Below, piece after piece: positions 26,926 through 36,126 of a DNA stretch of 64,000 bases. The stretch's first letter is position 1. Each line of letters opens with the position of its first letter. The DNA is taken from the NCBI RefSeq assembly GCF_039522605.1, contig NZ_BAAADS010000012.1, positions 186,001 to 250,000 of the forward strand, written 5' to 3'. The notes beneath the pieces were generated by a model. That model searched no databases. It was not told the DNA's origin and was given only the letters and a program-made list of their open reading frames with translations. Made by a program: the position numbers and the translations under genes. This DNA is from Lentibacillus siamensis. Its GTDB lineage: Bacteria; Bacillota; Bacilli; Bacillales; Amphibacillaceae.

Positions 26926-27157
26926 CGGTGATGGAAAGAGTAATTGAAACCCACGTGGAAAGAGAGAAAATGTCCCAGGCTGAAAACATTTTTGCACGAT
27001 GCTTCAATGAAAGACATTCCTTAGGCTTTGTACTGAAATACGGATGTAGGTACAAACGTTTTGCAGGCGTTAACTGTGCAGAGTGGATGCAATGGCATCA
27101 ACCAGGGTGGCAACGCGGGTAACTCCCGTCCCTTTATTATAAGGGACGGGAGTTTTA
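26926..27157 (+). promoter_or_regulatory. T-box leader of hisS-aspS, Asp (GAC) specifier
   Basis: The stem I specifier bulge is recognisable. AGAGTA (26937-26942) faces GAAAGACA (27009-27016), enclosed by GGAA/TTCC below and ATTGA/TCAAT above. The specifier in the GAA-N-codon-A context reads GAC (27013-27015), an Asp codon. The T-box AGGGTGGCAACGCGG is at 27104-27118. It is followed by the terminator, a perfect 14-bp stem AACTCCCGTCCCTT / AAGGGACGGGAGTT and a T run. Uncharged tRNA should stabilise the antiterminator and allow expression. Confidence 0.92.
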
Positions 27158-27192
27158 TATTGGTAATTAATTTGTGTATAGGGGATGATGAA

Positions 27193-28473
27193 ATGAGTTT
27201 TAAAGCGCCAAGAGGTACGGTTGATATTTTACCGGAAGAATCGGTTAAATGGGACTATGTTGAAAAGCAAATTAAGGATATATGCAGAAGGTATCATTTT
27301 GAAGAAATACGAACGCCGCTGTTTGAACATACAGAAGTTTTTCAGCGCGGAGTCGGTGATTCCACGGATATCGTCCAAAAGGAAATGTACACGTTTGAAG
27401 ATCGCGGCGGCAGAAGTCTGACATTGCGCCCGGAAGGAACTGCTTCTGTCGTCCGGGCTTTTGTTGAAAATAAATTGTTCGGTAATCCGATTCAGCCGGT
27501 AAAATTATTTTATTTCGCTCAAATGTTTCGCTATGAACGACCGCAGAAAGGGAGAATGCGCCAATTAAATCAATTTGGTGTCGAGGTACTGGGCAGTGCG
27601 AACCCGGCAGTTGACGCAGAAGTAATTGATTTAGCCATGACTTGCTACAAAGAGCTGGGGTTAACATCATTGAAACTTGTTATCAATTCACTAGGTGACC
27701 AGGAAAGTCGATCCGATCATCGTCAGGCGTTGATTGACCATTTCACACCGCACAAAGACGAACTTTGTAAAGATTGTCAGACCCGCTTGACCCAAAACCC
27801 AATGCGGATTCTTGACTGCAAGACGGACCGTGATCATCCGGCAATGAAAACAGCTCCGTCGATTCTTGATTATTTGAATGATGAATCAAGAACGTATTTT
27901 GAACAGGTTCAGGGGTATTTAACAAGTATGGGAATTGAGTATGAAGTGGATCAGAATCTCGTTCGCGGATTGGACTATTACAATCATACTGCGTTTGAAA
28001 TTATGAGTGAGGCAGATGGATTTGGGGCTATTGCAACGCTGGCAGGCGGTGGCAGGTATAATGGTCTTGTTGAGGAACTTGACGGACCGGCAACCCCCGG
28101 AATAGGGTTTGGTATGGGACTTGAGCGTTTATTGATGGCATTGGAAGCGGAAAATCAGGATATCCCGATTGATAAAAGTCTGGACTGTTTCCTTGTTGCC
28201 GCGGGAAGTGAAGCTGATAAACAGGCAATGAAGCTTATGCACAGCTTGAGAGAAAATGGGATTCAGGCTGATAAAGATTATCAGGGGCGTAAAATGAAGA
28301 CCCAATTTAAAACAGCTGATCGCCTAAAAGCAAAATTTGTGCTGGTTATCGGTGACGATGAACTCGAAAAGCAAATCGTTACTGTAAAAGATATGATGAC
28401 AGGTGATCAGAAGGAAATCCCTATGGAAAAACTGGATGAAACGATGCAGCAGTTATTGACAGGAGGCAAATGA
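27193..28473 (+). CDS. hisS: Histidyl-tRNA synthetase
   Basis: This 426-residue class II synthetase shows class motif 2 (FRYERPQKGRMRQLNQFGVEV), the His-specific LVRGLDYYNHTAFEI motif (near residue 256), and motif 3 GFGMGLERLLM. A C-terminal anticodon-binding domain (about 330-420) completes it. The ATG at 27193 has AGGGGATGA ahead and gives MSFKAPRGT. The frame extends upstream into the T-box, but those codons are in the leader terminator and are not coding. It is cotranscribed with aspS, whose start is two bases past its stop. Confidence 0.97.
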   Translation: MSFKAPRGTVDILPEESVKWDYVEKQIKDICRRYHFEEIRTPLFEHTEVFQRGVGDSTDIVQKEMYTFEDRGGRSLTLRPEGTASVVRAFVENKLFGNPIQPVKLFYFAQMFRYERPQKGRMRQLNQFGVEVLGSANPAVDAEVIDLAMTCYKELGLTSLKLVINSLGDQESRSDHRQALIDHFTPHKDELCKDCQTRLTQNPMRILDCKTDRDHPAMKTAPSILDYLNDESRTYFEQVQGYLTSMGIEYEVDQNLVRGLDYYNHTAFEIMSEADGFGAIATLAGGGRYNGLVEELDGPATPGIGFGMGLERLLMALEAENQDIPIDKSLDCFLVAAGSEADKQAMKLMHSLRENGIQADKDYQGRKMKTQFKTADRLKAKFVLVIGDDELEKQIVTVKDMMTGDQKEIPMEKLDETMQQLLTGGK

Positions 28474-28474
28474 T

Positions 28475-30244
28475 ATGACGGAACGTATTTTAAGTGGAAC
28501 ATTAACCCAGAAAAACGTGGGCGAAAAAGTGCTGTTAAAGGGTTGGGTGCAAAAACGACGTGATCTTGGCGGATTAATTTTTATCGACTTGCGGGACAAA
28601 TCTGGTCTCGTTCAGGTAGTGTTTAACCCTGACAATTCCAAAGATGCCCTTGAGACAGCTGAAGCCGTACGAACCGAATATGTGGTTGAAATAACCGGAG
28701 AAGTAGTGAAACGGGATGAGAGTACTGTCAATGATGTAATGGCAACCGGGGAAATCGAGGTAATGGCAGATCGGCTTATTATTTTGAATAAGGCGAAGAC
28801 ACCGCCATTTCTTATCCAGGATCAATCTGATGTAACCGAGGACATGCGCCTGAAGTATCGTTACATTGATCTGCGCAGAAATGTTTTGCAGGATACATTT
28901 AAATTGAGACATCAAACTACACAATCAGTAAGGAAGTTTTTGAATAGCCAGGAATTTTTGGAAATGGAAACGCCCATTTTAACGAAAAGCACACCTGAGG
29001 GGGCCCGTGACTATCTAGTTCCAAGTCGTGTGCATGAAGGTGAATTTTATGCATTGCCACAGTCTCCGCAACTGTTTAAACAGCTGATTATGATGGGCGG
29101 ATTTGAAAGGTATTATCAGATTGCCCGCTGTTTCAGAGACGAGGATCTCCGTGCTGACCGTCAACCGGAATTTACCCAGATTGATATTGAAACATCTTTT
29201 ATGACCAGTGATGAGATAATGGAAATGACGGAAAAAATGATGAAACAGGTTATGAAAGAGGTTAAAAATATCGATATTGAGACACCATTTAAACGAATTC
29301 CATATGACGAAGCAATGGCACGGTTTGGTTCGGATAAACCGGATACGAGGTTTGGAATGGAGCTGATTCATGTTTCTGATATACTGGCAGATTCATCGTT
29401 CAAGGTTTTTCAGAGAGCCATCACTTCCGGCGGGAAAGTCTGCCTGTTGAATGTAAAGGAGCAGGCTGATAATTATTCGAGAAAAGACCTTGATAAATTG
29501 ACCGATTTTGTGAAAGTTTATGGTGCCAAAGGATTGGCTTGGCTGAAGACAGAAGGAAATGATCTGAAAGGTCCGATTGCGAAGTTTTTGACCGAAGAAG
29601 AGAAGGCCGGCCTGATGGAACGGGCAGATGCATCTGATGGTGACCTGCTGCTGTTCGGTTCAGATAACACATCTGTTGTATATGATGCGCTGGGAGCGTT
29701 GCGTCTTAAACTTGGCCGGGAACTCGGTCTCATCGATGAGAGCCAATTCAATTATTTATGGGTGACAGACTGGCCGCTGCTTGAATATGATGAAGGTCTG
29801 AATCGGTATACTGCCGCGCATCATCCTTTCACAATGCCTGTGGATGAGAATATTGAAAAACTGAAATCCAATCCGGAAAGTGTTCGCGCGAATGCATATG
29901 ACCTCGTATTAAACGGATATGAGCTTGGTGGAGGATCATTGCGGATTCATAAACGGGAGCTGCAGGATACCATGTTTGATGTTTTAGGGTTCACGAAAGA
30001 AGAAGCTGCAGAGCAATTCGGATTTCTGCTGGAGGCATTGGAATATGGAGCGCCGCCACATGGAGGGATAGCGTTGGGACTGGATCGGATTATTATGCTG
30101 CTGGCTGGAAGATCCAATTTACGGGATACGATTCTCTTTCCGAAAACCGCTTCAGCATCTGATTTACTTACTGATGCTCCCGACGAGGTCAGCCCAGCAC
30201 AACTGGAAGAACTCGCTATTCAAGTTGACTTAAAAAATGATTAG
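28475..30244 (+). CDS. aspS: Aspartyl-tRNA synthetase
   Basis: The 589-residue class IIb synthetase has an N-terminal OB-fold (about 1-105, GWVQKRRDLGGLIFIDLRD), motif 2 FRDEDLRADRQPEFTQID (near residue 218), a GAD insertion domain (about 290-420), and motif 3 GIALGLDRIIMLL. The bacterial GAD insertion and length around 590 are typical. Whether it is discriminating or non-discriminating (also charging tRNA-Asn) is not clear from motifs alone. An AGGAGG site lies in the end of hisS. Expression should depend on the upstream T-box. Confidence 0.97.
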   Translation: MTERILSGTLTQKNVGEKVLLKGWVQKRRDLGGLIFIDLRDKSGLVQVVFNPDNSKDALETAEAVRTEYVVEITGEVVKRDESTVNDVMATGEIEVMADRLIILNKAKTPPFLIQDQSDVTEDMRLKYRYIDLRRNVLQDTFKLRHQTTQSVRKFLNSQEFLEMETPILTKSTPEGARDYLVPSRVHEGEFYALPQSPQLFKQLIMMGGFERYYQIARCFRDEDLRADRQPEFTQIDIETSFMTSDEIMEMTEKMMKQVMKEVKNIDIETPFKRIPYDEAMARFGSDKPDTRFGMELIHVSDILADSSFKVFQRAITSGGKVCLLNVKEQADNYSRKDLDKLTDFVKVYGAKGLAWLKTEGNDLKGPIAKFLTEEEKAGLMERADASDGDLLLFGSDNTSVVYDALGALRLKLGRELGLIDESQFNYLWVTDWPLLEYDEGLNRYTAAHHPFTMPVDENIEKLKSNPESVRANAYDLVLNGYELGGGSLRIHKRELQDTMFDVLGFTKEEAAEQFGFLLEALEYGAPPHGGIALGLDRIIMLLAGRSNLRDTILFPKTASASDLLTDAPDEVSPAQLEELAIQVDLKND

Positions 30245-30301
30245 AATGTGGCAATGTTGTATGAATGTAATTTTTGTAATCAATCCATTAAATTTAGAAT
30301 A

Positions 30302-30330
30302 TTGAAAAACGAAAATTACTATGGTAAAAT
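30302..30330 (+). promoter_or_regulatory. Sigma-A promoter for the 6S RNA
   Basis: TTGAAA and TAAAAT are separated by 17 bp, about 7 bp ahead of the presumed start of the small RNA. Confidence 0.6.
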
Positions 30331-30337
30331 GGATTTA

Positions 30338-30570
30338 CAGTTAAAGAATGACGATAAGAAATCCTGATGTGTGCGTCTACTAAAATCGTTTTGACCGAAC
30401 ATCTATATACACGGGAGCCTGCAAAGTTTCCGTATTGCGTGCACGCCTCATTCGAGGAAGCATAATAAATATGGAGCAGGGCACCCACCTGCCGAGAGCG
30501 GGATCAAAACTTGAAAGGACGGCACGATTGGGATATGAAAAAACTCTTCTGCAGATAGAAGAGTTTTTTC
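30338..30570 (+). ncRNA. ssrS: 6S RNA (bsrA/6S-1 type)
   Basis: A non-coding, G/C-richer stretch of about 200 nt lies directly downstream of aspS, where B. subtilis keeps 6S-1 RNA (bsrA). It contains TTTTGACCGAACATC, CGGGAGCC, GAGCAGGGCACCCACCTGCC and GAAAGGACGG, which resemble conserved parts of Bacillales 6S RNAs as I recall them. It has its own promoter and ends in a strong terminator (AACTCTTCT / AGAAGAGTT, then T run at 30542-30570). 6S RNA binds sigma-A RNA polymerase holoenzyme in stationary phase. Exact ends are not defined; a covariance model scan would settle it. Confidence 0.75.
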
Positions 30571-30599
30571 TTTGCAGTTAAAAAAGAATAAAATCCATT

Positions 30600-30825
30600 C
30601 TTACTGCATAAGTGCAACTATGGCTGTCACCTAAAGGCTTTGAGATTCACTTTGACTTTCGCCATTATTGGCGATAAGTCAAGTTCATCTAATCTCATTG
30701 CGGATTAAGGAGGATCGGCTAACACCGCCGCGTTGCGCGGCAACGCCGACCCACACTAAATGGCAGGGCGCAGTTTGTACGTCGCTAAACGGGCGTTTCC
30801 GCTTTTGTTCTTGCATAGGAAACTA
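30600..30825 (+). repeat. Composite intergenic repeat, unit 1
   Basis: It begins with TTACTGCATAAGTGCAACTA, also present at 46058, followed by a GTCACCTAAAG block. It ends with a 42-base tail (30771-30812, CAGTTTGTACGTCGCTAAAC and onward) that recurs in unit 2 at 30984-31025. No coding potential is seen. The gene-free stretch 30571-31040 is made up almost entirely of units 1 and 2. Confidence 0.7.
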
Positions 30826-30866
30826 TAAAATTTAATGCTTGTGGATAATTTTTATATTAATGAAAA

Positions 30867-31028
30867 GCCACGTCCGGCTCCAGCGCCCAGCAACTAGCAA
30901 ACTTCACACTTCCTCACTACGATAAGTCAACATCGGTTCGCTTTCAGCTCACCGTGTTTCCTTTATCTCATTGCGGAGTGCTCCAGTTTGTACGTTGCTA
31001 AACGGGCGCTTACGCCTTTGTTCTTAGT
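30867..31028 (+). repeat. Composite intergenic repeat, unit 2
   Basis: It starts GCCACGTCCGGCTCCAGCG, contains GATAAGTCAACATCGG and ATCTCATTGCGGA, and ends with the 42-base tail shared with unit 1. GATAAGTCAA and TCTCATTGCGGA also occur in unit 1, so the two units are diverged relatives. A fragment of its left end is found at 17175. Confidence 0.7.
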
Positions 31029-31040
31029 ATGCTATGTTTT

Positions 31041-31694
31041 CTAGTTATTGGAACTGTTTGCGACCTGTTGAAGATTGCCGTTCTTGTCCATTTTAAATGA
31101 TGGTGATGTGAATGATCCCTGGTCCTCTAAAACTGTCATTTTTCTGGCGCGATCCATAATTTGCATGAATACCTGATAATCCTCTTGTACAGCTGCAAAT
31201 TGTTTTTCTGTTTCAGCCAGTTTATTTTCCAGTTCCTCTACATGGTCCCGTAACATTTGGTTTTCTTTTTCAGTCTGTTCCAGTGATACTTTCGATTGAT
31301 TGGAAGCATGATAGTCTTTTTTCAGTTTGGTTAAATACTGGATGACAGTATCCATGCTGAGTTCCGGTGTTTCTGATTTCTGTACGTCATTGTTTGTGAC
31401 AGCAGTACGATGCGGAATAGCTGCAACTGTTTGTTTTGTGTTTGTTGCACTTACAGCCTGCGCACGTTTTTTCTCCTTCCGCTGACGTTTTGCTAGGTCG
31501 ATAGCATTTTCATATTTTTCCCGGACTTCTGCGTTCCATCGAAATCCGCAGGCGGCTGAAGTCCTGTTCAGTTGATCTCCTACTTCTTCAAATGCATTTA
31601 ATTGTGTGCTTCCTTCTCGTATATGGCGTAAGACCGTTTCTGCCAGTAACAGGTCATCTTCGTGTGACCAGGCATCCTGTCTGACTTTAACCAT
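31041..31694 (-). CDS. RsfA-family prespore transcription factor
   Basis: This 217-residue protein has an N-terminal Myb/SANT-like domain (about 1-55: W-S-H-E-D-D-L-L-L-A through TSAACGFRWNAEVRE). A basic linker and a coiled coil follow (about 125-185, EQTEKENQMLRDHVEELENK). This is the RsfA/YlbO architecture. RsfA fine-tunes sigma-F-dependent gene expression in the prespore of B. subtilis. The ATG with first base 31694 follows AAAAGGAG. Which paralogue it is (RsfA or YlbO) cannot be settled here, so no symbol is given. In B. subtilis this interval holds tcdA (yrvM), which is missing. Confidence 0.85.
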   Translation of the reverse strand: MVKVRQDAWSHEDDLLLAETVLRHIREGSTQLNAFEEVGDQLNRTSAACGFRWNAEVREKYENAIDLAKRQRKEKKRAQAVSATNTKQTVAAIPHRTAVTNNDVQKSETPELSMDTVIQYLTKLKKDYHASNQSKVSLEQTEKENQMLRDHVEELENKLAETEKQFAAVQEDYQVFMQIMDRARKMTVLEDQGSFTSPSFKMDKNGNLQQVANSSNN

Positions 31695-31788
31695 TTTTTC
31701 ATCTCCTTTTCCAAATCGGCATGTATACATAGATTTAAATCTTTATGTCTATTGTGACCGGTATGAAAAGGATTTATACGTCTACTAT

Positions 31789-33069
31789 CTAGTATTTGTT
31801 TGAGTCCGACTGAATTTTATCATAAACCTGTTTGAGAGCCCGTTCAAATTTGCCTGAGTCCTTTGGTTGGTAGTAGTGTTTGTTTTTTATAGAGTCAGGC
31901 AGATATTGTTGTTTCACCCATCCATTATCGTAATTGTGCGGATATTTGTACTCAACTCCCCGTCCTAATTTTTTGGCGCCCTGGTAATGGGAATCTTTCA
32001 GGTGGGCGGGAACATCGCCGCTTTTACCATTGCGGATATCGGATAACGCTTCGTCAAGTGCTTTATATGCCGTGTTCGATTTAGGTGATAGGGCCAGTTC
32101 GGTAATAGCTACCGATAAAGGTATCCTTGCCTCAGGAAAACCTATCCGTTCAGCAGCCTGGACAGCGGCAAGTGCGCGCGGACCAGCCTGTGGGTTCGCC
32201 AGACCGATATCTTCATAAGCGCAGACAATCATGCGCCGTGCGATACTGTCCAGATCACCAGCTTCAATCAGCCGTGATAAATAATGCAATGCCGCATTGA
32301 CATCGCTTCCTCTGATGGATTTTTGGAAGGCTGATAGGACGTCATAATGTGCGTCACCGTCCTTGTCATGGGAGAAACTCTTTTTCTGCATACATTCTTC
32401 CGCAATGTCCAGGTTAAGGACAATCTTACCGTGTTCATTTTCAGGTGTTGAATAAACAGCAAGTTCCAGGCCATTGAGCGCAGCGCGCAGGTCGCCGGCT
32501 GAGGCAAACGCAAAGTGATCGAGTGCTTCATCTGACAGGTTAATAATGCGGGATCCAAACCCGTTTGTCTCATCGGTTATGGCACGCTGAATTGCTGTTT
32601 TAACCTGTTCGACAGTCAGCTTATACACCTCAAAAAGATGGCATCTGCTTCGGATTGCTGGGTTGATCGAATGGTATGGATTACTCGTTGTACAACCGAT
32701 TAAGGTAATTAAATTACTTTCGATATGGGGCAACAGAAAATCCTGCTTTGCTTTGTCCAGTCGATGCACCTCATCCAGAACCATCACGGATTGTCCCGTC
32801 ATTTTCGCTTCTTCGACTGCAATTTCCATATCCTTTTTTTTGTCTACAACGGCATTCAGTATTTTAAATGGAATATTCAAGCTTTTAGCAAGTGCAACGG
32901 CCATGGAAGTTTTGCCTGTGCCTGGCGGGCCGAATAAGATCATGGACGCCAGACGATCCGCCTGAACCATACGATGTAATATTTTGCCTTCATTAACCAA
33001 ATGTTCCTGGCCGATAACGTCATGGATACTGGCTGGACGCATTTTATATGCAAGTGGTTGTTGACTCAT
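31789..33069 (-). CDS. rarA: Replication-associated recombination protein RarA (MgsA)
   Basis: The 426-residue AAA+ ATPase is related to clamp-loader and RuvB proteins. Walker A is GPPGTGKTS (near residue 46) and Walker B is LDEVHR (near 98). Sensor 1 is in GCTTSNP, and the C-terminal tetramerisation region includes CAYEDIGLANPQA and the family ending with YKYPHNYDNGWVKQQYLP. RarA acts at stalled replication forks. The ATG with first base 33069 follows AAAGGAAG; the longer frame to 33150 is unsupported. Divergent from cymR, as in B. subtilis. Confidence 0.96.
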   Translation of the reverse strand: MSQQPLAYKMRPASIHDVIGQEHLVNEGKILHRMVQADRLASMILFGPPGTGKTSMAVALAKSLNIPFKILNAVVDKKKDMEIAVEEAKMTGQSVMVLDEVHRLDKAKQDFLLPHIESNLITLIGCTTSNPYHSINPAIRSRCHLFEVYKLTVEQVKTAIQRAITDETNGFGSRIINLSDEALDHFAFASAGDLRAALNGLELAVYSTPENEHGKIVLNLDIAEECMQKKSFSHDKDGDAHYDVLSAFQKSIRGSDVNAALHYLSRLIEAGDLDSIARRMIVCAYEDIGLANPQAGPRALAAVQAAERIGFPEARIPLSVAITELALSPKSNTAYKALDEALSDIRNGKSGDVPAHLKDSHYQGAKKLGRGVEYKYPHNYDNGWVKQQYLPDSIKNKHYYQPKDSGKFERALKQVYDKIQSDSNKY

Positions 33070-33225
33070 TCTAAATCTTCCTTTATTTGAGAATAATAGT
33101 TTGTACATCAGTGTATTGCTGAAATTCCTGAAATGCAAGGTGGTTGTCATTCATGCTATAATAACATGTATTGTAATATAGAAATAATGAAAGCAATTGG
33201 ATTATCTTAAATAAGAGGTGTCATT

Positions 33226-33645
33226 ATGAAAATTTCAACAAAGGGAAGATATGGGCTCACCATCATGATCGAATTGGCCAGAACGTATGGTAATGGACCA
33301 ATGTCATTAAAAGCAATAGCACGGGAGAAGCATTTATCGGAGCATTACCTGGAACAGCTGGCAGCGCCACTCCGCAATGCCGGTCTAATTAACAGTGTCC
33401 GTGGGGCCTATGGCGGATATGTTTTGGCAAAGAAGCCTGGGGACATTAAAGCTGGAGATGTTATCCGTGTACTGGAGGGCCCTATCTCACCGGTTGAAGG
33501 AATAGAGGATGAAGAACCCGCGCAGCAGGCGTTGTGGATCCGGATACGGGATGCTGTACGGGATGTTTTGGATACAACAACATTGGACGATTTAAAAAAG
33601 CATCAGGACGACAAATTGCAGGATGCTTACATGTTTTATATATAA
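33226..33645 (+). CDS. cymR: Rrf2-family regulator CymR
   Basis: This 139-residue protein begins MKISTKGRYGLTIMIELA and contains the winged-helix LKAIAREKHLSEHYLEQLAAPLRNAGLINSVRGAYGGY. No Cys triad for an Fe-S cluster is present, so it matches CymR and not IscR. CymR with CysK represses cysteine uptake and synthesis genes in B. subtilis. It precedes a cysteine desulfurase and mnmA, as in B. subtilis, which fits sulfur control. Start ATG has AAGAGGTG ahead. Confidence 0.93.
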   Translation: MKISTKGRYGLTIMIELARTYGNGPMSLKAIAREKHLSEHYLEQLAAPLRNAGLINSVRGAYGGYVLAKKPGDIKAGDVIRVLEGPISPVEGIEDEEPAQQALWIRIRDAVRDVLDTTTLDDLKKHQDDKLQDAYMFYI

Positions 33646-33675
33646 TTACTTTGAAATGGAAAGGGATTGGAACGA

Positions 33676-34827
33676 TTGGACTATATTTATTTGGACCATG
33701 CTGCAACAGCTCCAATGGATTCACGCGTTACGGAGGCGATGGTTCCCGTTATGGATGGGGTTTTTGGAAATCCGTCTAGTGTTCATTCTTTTGGAAGAAA
33801 GGCTCGGCAGCAGCTGGATGAAGCACGGCGGGTCATAGCCGGAAGTATTCATGCGAATGAAAAGGAAATCATTTTTACCGGTGGTGGCACGGAAGCTGAT
33901 AATCTGGCACTGATTGGAACTGCGCTTGCCAACCAGTATAATGGCCGTCATATTATCACGACAGAACAGGAGCATCATGCTGCATTGCACACAGCTCACT
34001 ATCTGGAAAGCAGAGGGTTTGATGTGACATATCTGCCGGTAGATGCATCAGGTGTGGTTTCACCGAATGCTGTGAAAGATGCACTTACAGATGAAACGAT
34101 TCTGGTATCGGTGATGTATGTAAATAATGAAACGGGTATGATTCAGCCTGTTAAAGAAATTGGTGAAATCGTGTCCGGGCATCAGGCATATTTTCATACG
34201 GATGCTGTACAGGCCTATGGTTTGCTTGATATTGATGTCAATGAAACTGGCATTGATATGCTTTCGGTATCGTCACACAAAATAAGCGGTCCAAAAGGAA
34301 TTGGCTTCTTATATGCTGCGGATGATGTAAAGCTTGATGCGATACAGTATGGCGGTGAGCAGGAGCGTAAACGCCGGCCGGGAACGGAGAATGTTGCCGG
34401 GGCTGTCGGGTTCCAGAAAGCAGTTGAAATTATGATGGATAGCAAGGGCGATCGAAACAAACTGTACGCTGAATTTAGAGACCTGTTCATAAATGAATTG
34501 ACCGAATCAGGTGTACAATTTGAAGTGAATGGTACCGCTGAAAATGCAATTAATTCCATTATGAACATCAGCTTTCCGGGAACAAATGTTGAGTCCATGC
34601 TGACCAACCTTGACCTCGAAGGAGTTGCAGCATCAAGCGGGAGCGCATGTACAGCGGGATCGGTTGAACCTTCCCATGTTTTGACTGCTATGTACGGAGA
34701 GAATGATAAACGCACAACAAATTCGATTCGGTTCAGTTTTGGAATTTATAATACGAATGAAAATGTGAAAAATGCAGCTGGACGTGTTGCAAAAATTGTT
34801 GAACGATTGACAGCAAAGGAGGTGTAA
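33676..34827 (+). CDS. Cysteine desulfurase (NifS/IscS type, YrvO-like)
   Basis: The 383-residue PLP enzyme mobilises sulfur from cysteine. Key elements are YLDHAATAP at the start, EHHAALH, HTDAVQAYG, SSHKISGPKG (PLP lysine near residue 200), and the catalytic cysteine in SSGSACTAGS (near 320). In B. subtilis the equivalent YrvO is the dedicated donor for MnmA, whose gene follows here after two bases. Of the TTG codons at 33667 and 33676, the second has the better spacing (about 10 nt) from GGAAAGGGA. Cotranscription with cymR and mnmA is likely. Confidence 0.94.
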   Translation: MDYIYLDHAATAPMDSRVTEAMVPVMDGVFGNPSSVHSFGRKARQQLDEARRVIAGSIHANEKEIIFTGGGTEADNLALIGTALANQYNGRHIITTEQEHHAALHTAHYLESRGFDVTYLPVDASGVVSPNAVKDALTDETILVSVMYVNNETGMIQPVKEIGEIVSGHQAYFHTDAVQAYGLLDIDVNETGIDMLSVSSHKISGPKGIGFLYAADDVKLDAIQYGGEQERKRRPGTENVAGAVGFQKAVEIMMDSKGDRNKLYAEFRDLFINELTESGVQFEVNGTAENAINSIMNISFPGTNVESMLTNLDLEGVAASSGSACTAGSVEPSHVLTAMYGENDKRTTNSIRFSFGIYNTNENVKNAAGRVAKIVERLTAKEV

Positions 34828-34829
34828 CA

Positions 34830-35939
34830 ATGAAGCGTAAAGAAGATACACGAGTAGTTGTCGGTATGAGCGGGGGAGTGGATTCTTCGGTTGCGGCACT
34901 ATTGCTGAAAGAACAGGGCTATGATGTTGTTGGAATTTTTATGAAAAACTGGGATGATACGGATGTAAATGGTGTTTGTACAGCAACCGAAGATTTTGAT
35001 GATGTAGTCAGAGTCTGCAATCAGTTGGATATTCCATATTTTGCGGTTAACTTTGAAAAGCAGTACTGGGATAAGGTGTTCACGTATTTTTTGAATGAAT
35101 ATAAAGCGGGCAGAACGCCGAATCCGGATGTGATGTGCAATAAGGAGATCAAATTTAAAGCATTCCTTGATCACGCATTATCCCTGGGCGCGGATTACCT
35201 GGCGACAGGACACTATGCACAAGTAAGGAAAAACAATGGCAGATATGAAATGCTTCGGGGCATTGATGACAATAAGGATCAGACATATTTCCTGAATCAA
35301 TTGACGGAAGATGTTCTTGAAAAAGTAATGTTTCCCCTTGGACATCTGCAAAAGCAAGAAGTACGTGAAATTGCCAAAGAACATGACCTGGTTACGGCAA
35401 CAAAGAAAGACAGTACAGGAATTTGTTTTATCGGAGAACGCAATTTCAAGGAATTTCTGAGTGAGTATCTGCCAGCACAGCCAGGACTGATGAAAACTTT
35501 ATCAGGAACTGAAAAAGGCCGTCACGATGGATTAATGTATTATACTATTGGCCAGCGTCAAGGCTTGGGAATAGGCGGTTCCGGGGATCCATGGTTTGTG
35601 GTTGGCAAGAACTTGGAAGAGAACGTGCTTTATGTTGAGCAAGGTTTTGAGAATGATAAGCTTTATTCAGACGGGCTGTTGGCGACGGATGTCAACTGGA
35701 TCGGTGATAAACCAGCCGAATCGTTTACATGCACCGCTAAGTTCCGTTACCGGCAGAAAGACAGTGAAGTTATCGTATATCCACTTGATGATGGTAACGT
35801 GGGCGTACAATTTAAAGGTACGCAACGAGCTGTTACACCTGGACAGGCAGTCGTATTTTACGATAAGGAAGTCTGTCTGGGCGGAGGTACTATTGATGAA
35901 GTAATCAAAAATGATATTTCATTGGATTATGTTGGTTAA
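34830..35939 (+). CDS. mnmA: tRNA-uridine 2-sulfurtransferase MnmA
   Basis: This 369-residue enzyme adds sulfur to U34 of Lys, Glu and Gln tRNAs. It has the PP-loop GMSGGVDSSVAAL (near residue 13), TPNPDVMCN with the first catalytic Cys, GHYAQV, and DSTGICFIGERNFKEFL with the second Cys (near 197). The C-terminal beta-barrel has the expected length. It accepts persulfide sulfur from the adjacent cysteine desulfurase. An AAGGAGGTG site lies in the end of that gene. Confidence 0.97.
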   Translation: MKRKEDTRVVVGMSGGVDSSVAALLLKEQGYDVVGIFMKNWDDTDVNGVCTATEDFDDVVRVCNQLDIPYFAVNFEKQYWDKVFTYFLNEYKAGRTPNPDVMCNKEIKFKAFLDHALSLGADYLATGHYAQVRKNNGRYEMLRGIDDNKDQTYFLNQLTEDVLEKVMFPLGHLQKQEVREIAKEHDLVTATKKDSTGICFIGERNFKEFLSEYLPAQPGLMKTLSGTEKGRHDGLMYYTIGQRQGLGIGGSGDPWFVVGKNLEENVLYVEQGFENDKLYSDGLLATDVNWIGDKPAESFTCTAKFRYRQKDSEVIVYPLDDGNVGVQFKGTQRAVTPGQAVVFYDKEVCLGGGTIDEVIKNDISLDYVG

Positions 35940-36126
35940 CATTTGAGGTTGGGATAAAAGTGCGTTATCAAATAAATTCGAATTAACTTGAAGTGGTAAG
36001 CCCAGCCACTCCGGAAATTTCTTGTATAATTCGTCTTTTGGGTTCTATGTCCCAGAATGTATTTATGATTGATTAAGTAGAGCCTTTTTTAACAGAAAAT
36101 CAATTCAAAACCGGAAAGGGCTGGAT

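Noticed and set aside
27061..27192. N-terminal extension of hisS
   Set aside because: These codons lie in the T-box and its terminator; the ATG at 27193 starts the normal HisS sequence.
35944..36057. Second copy of the inverted element seen at 49841
   Set aside because: GGTTGGGATAAAAG and TTCTATGTCCCA look vaguely related, but the arms pair too poorly to call.
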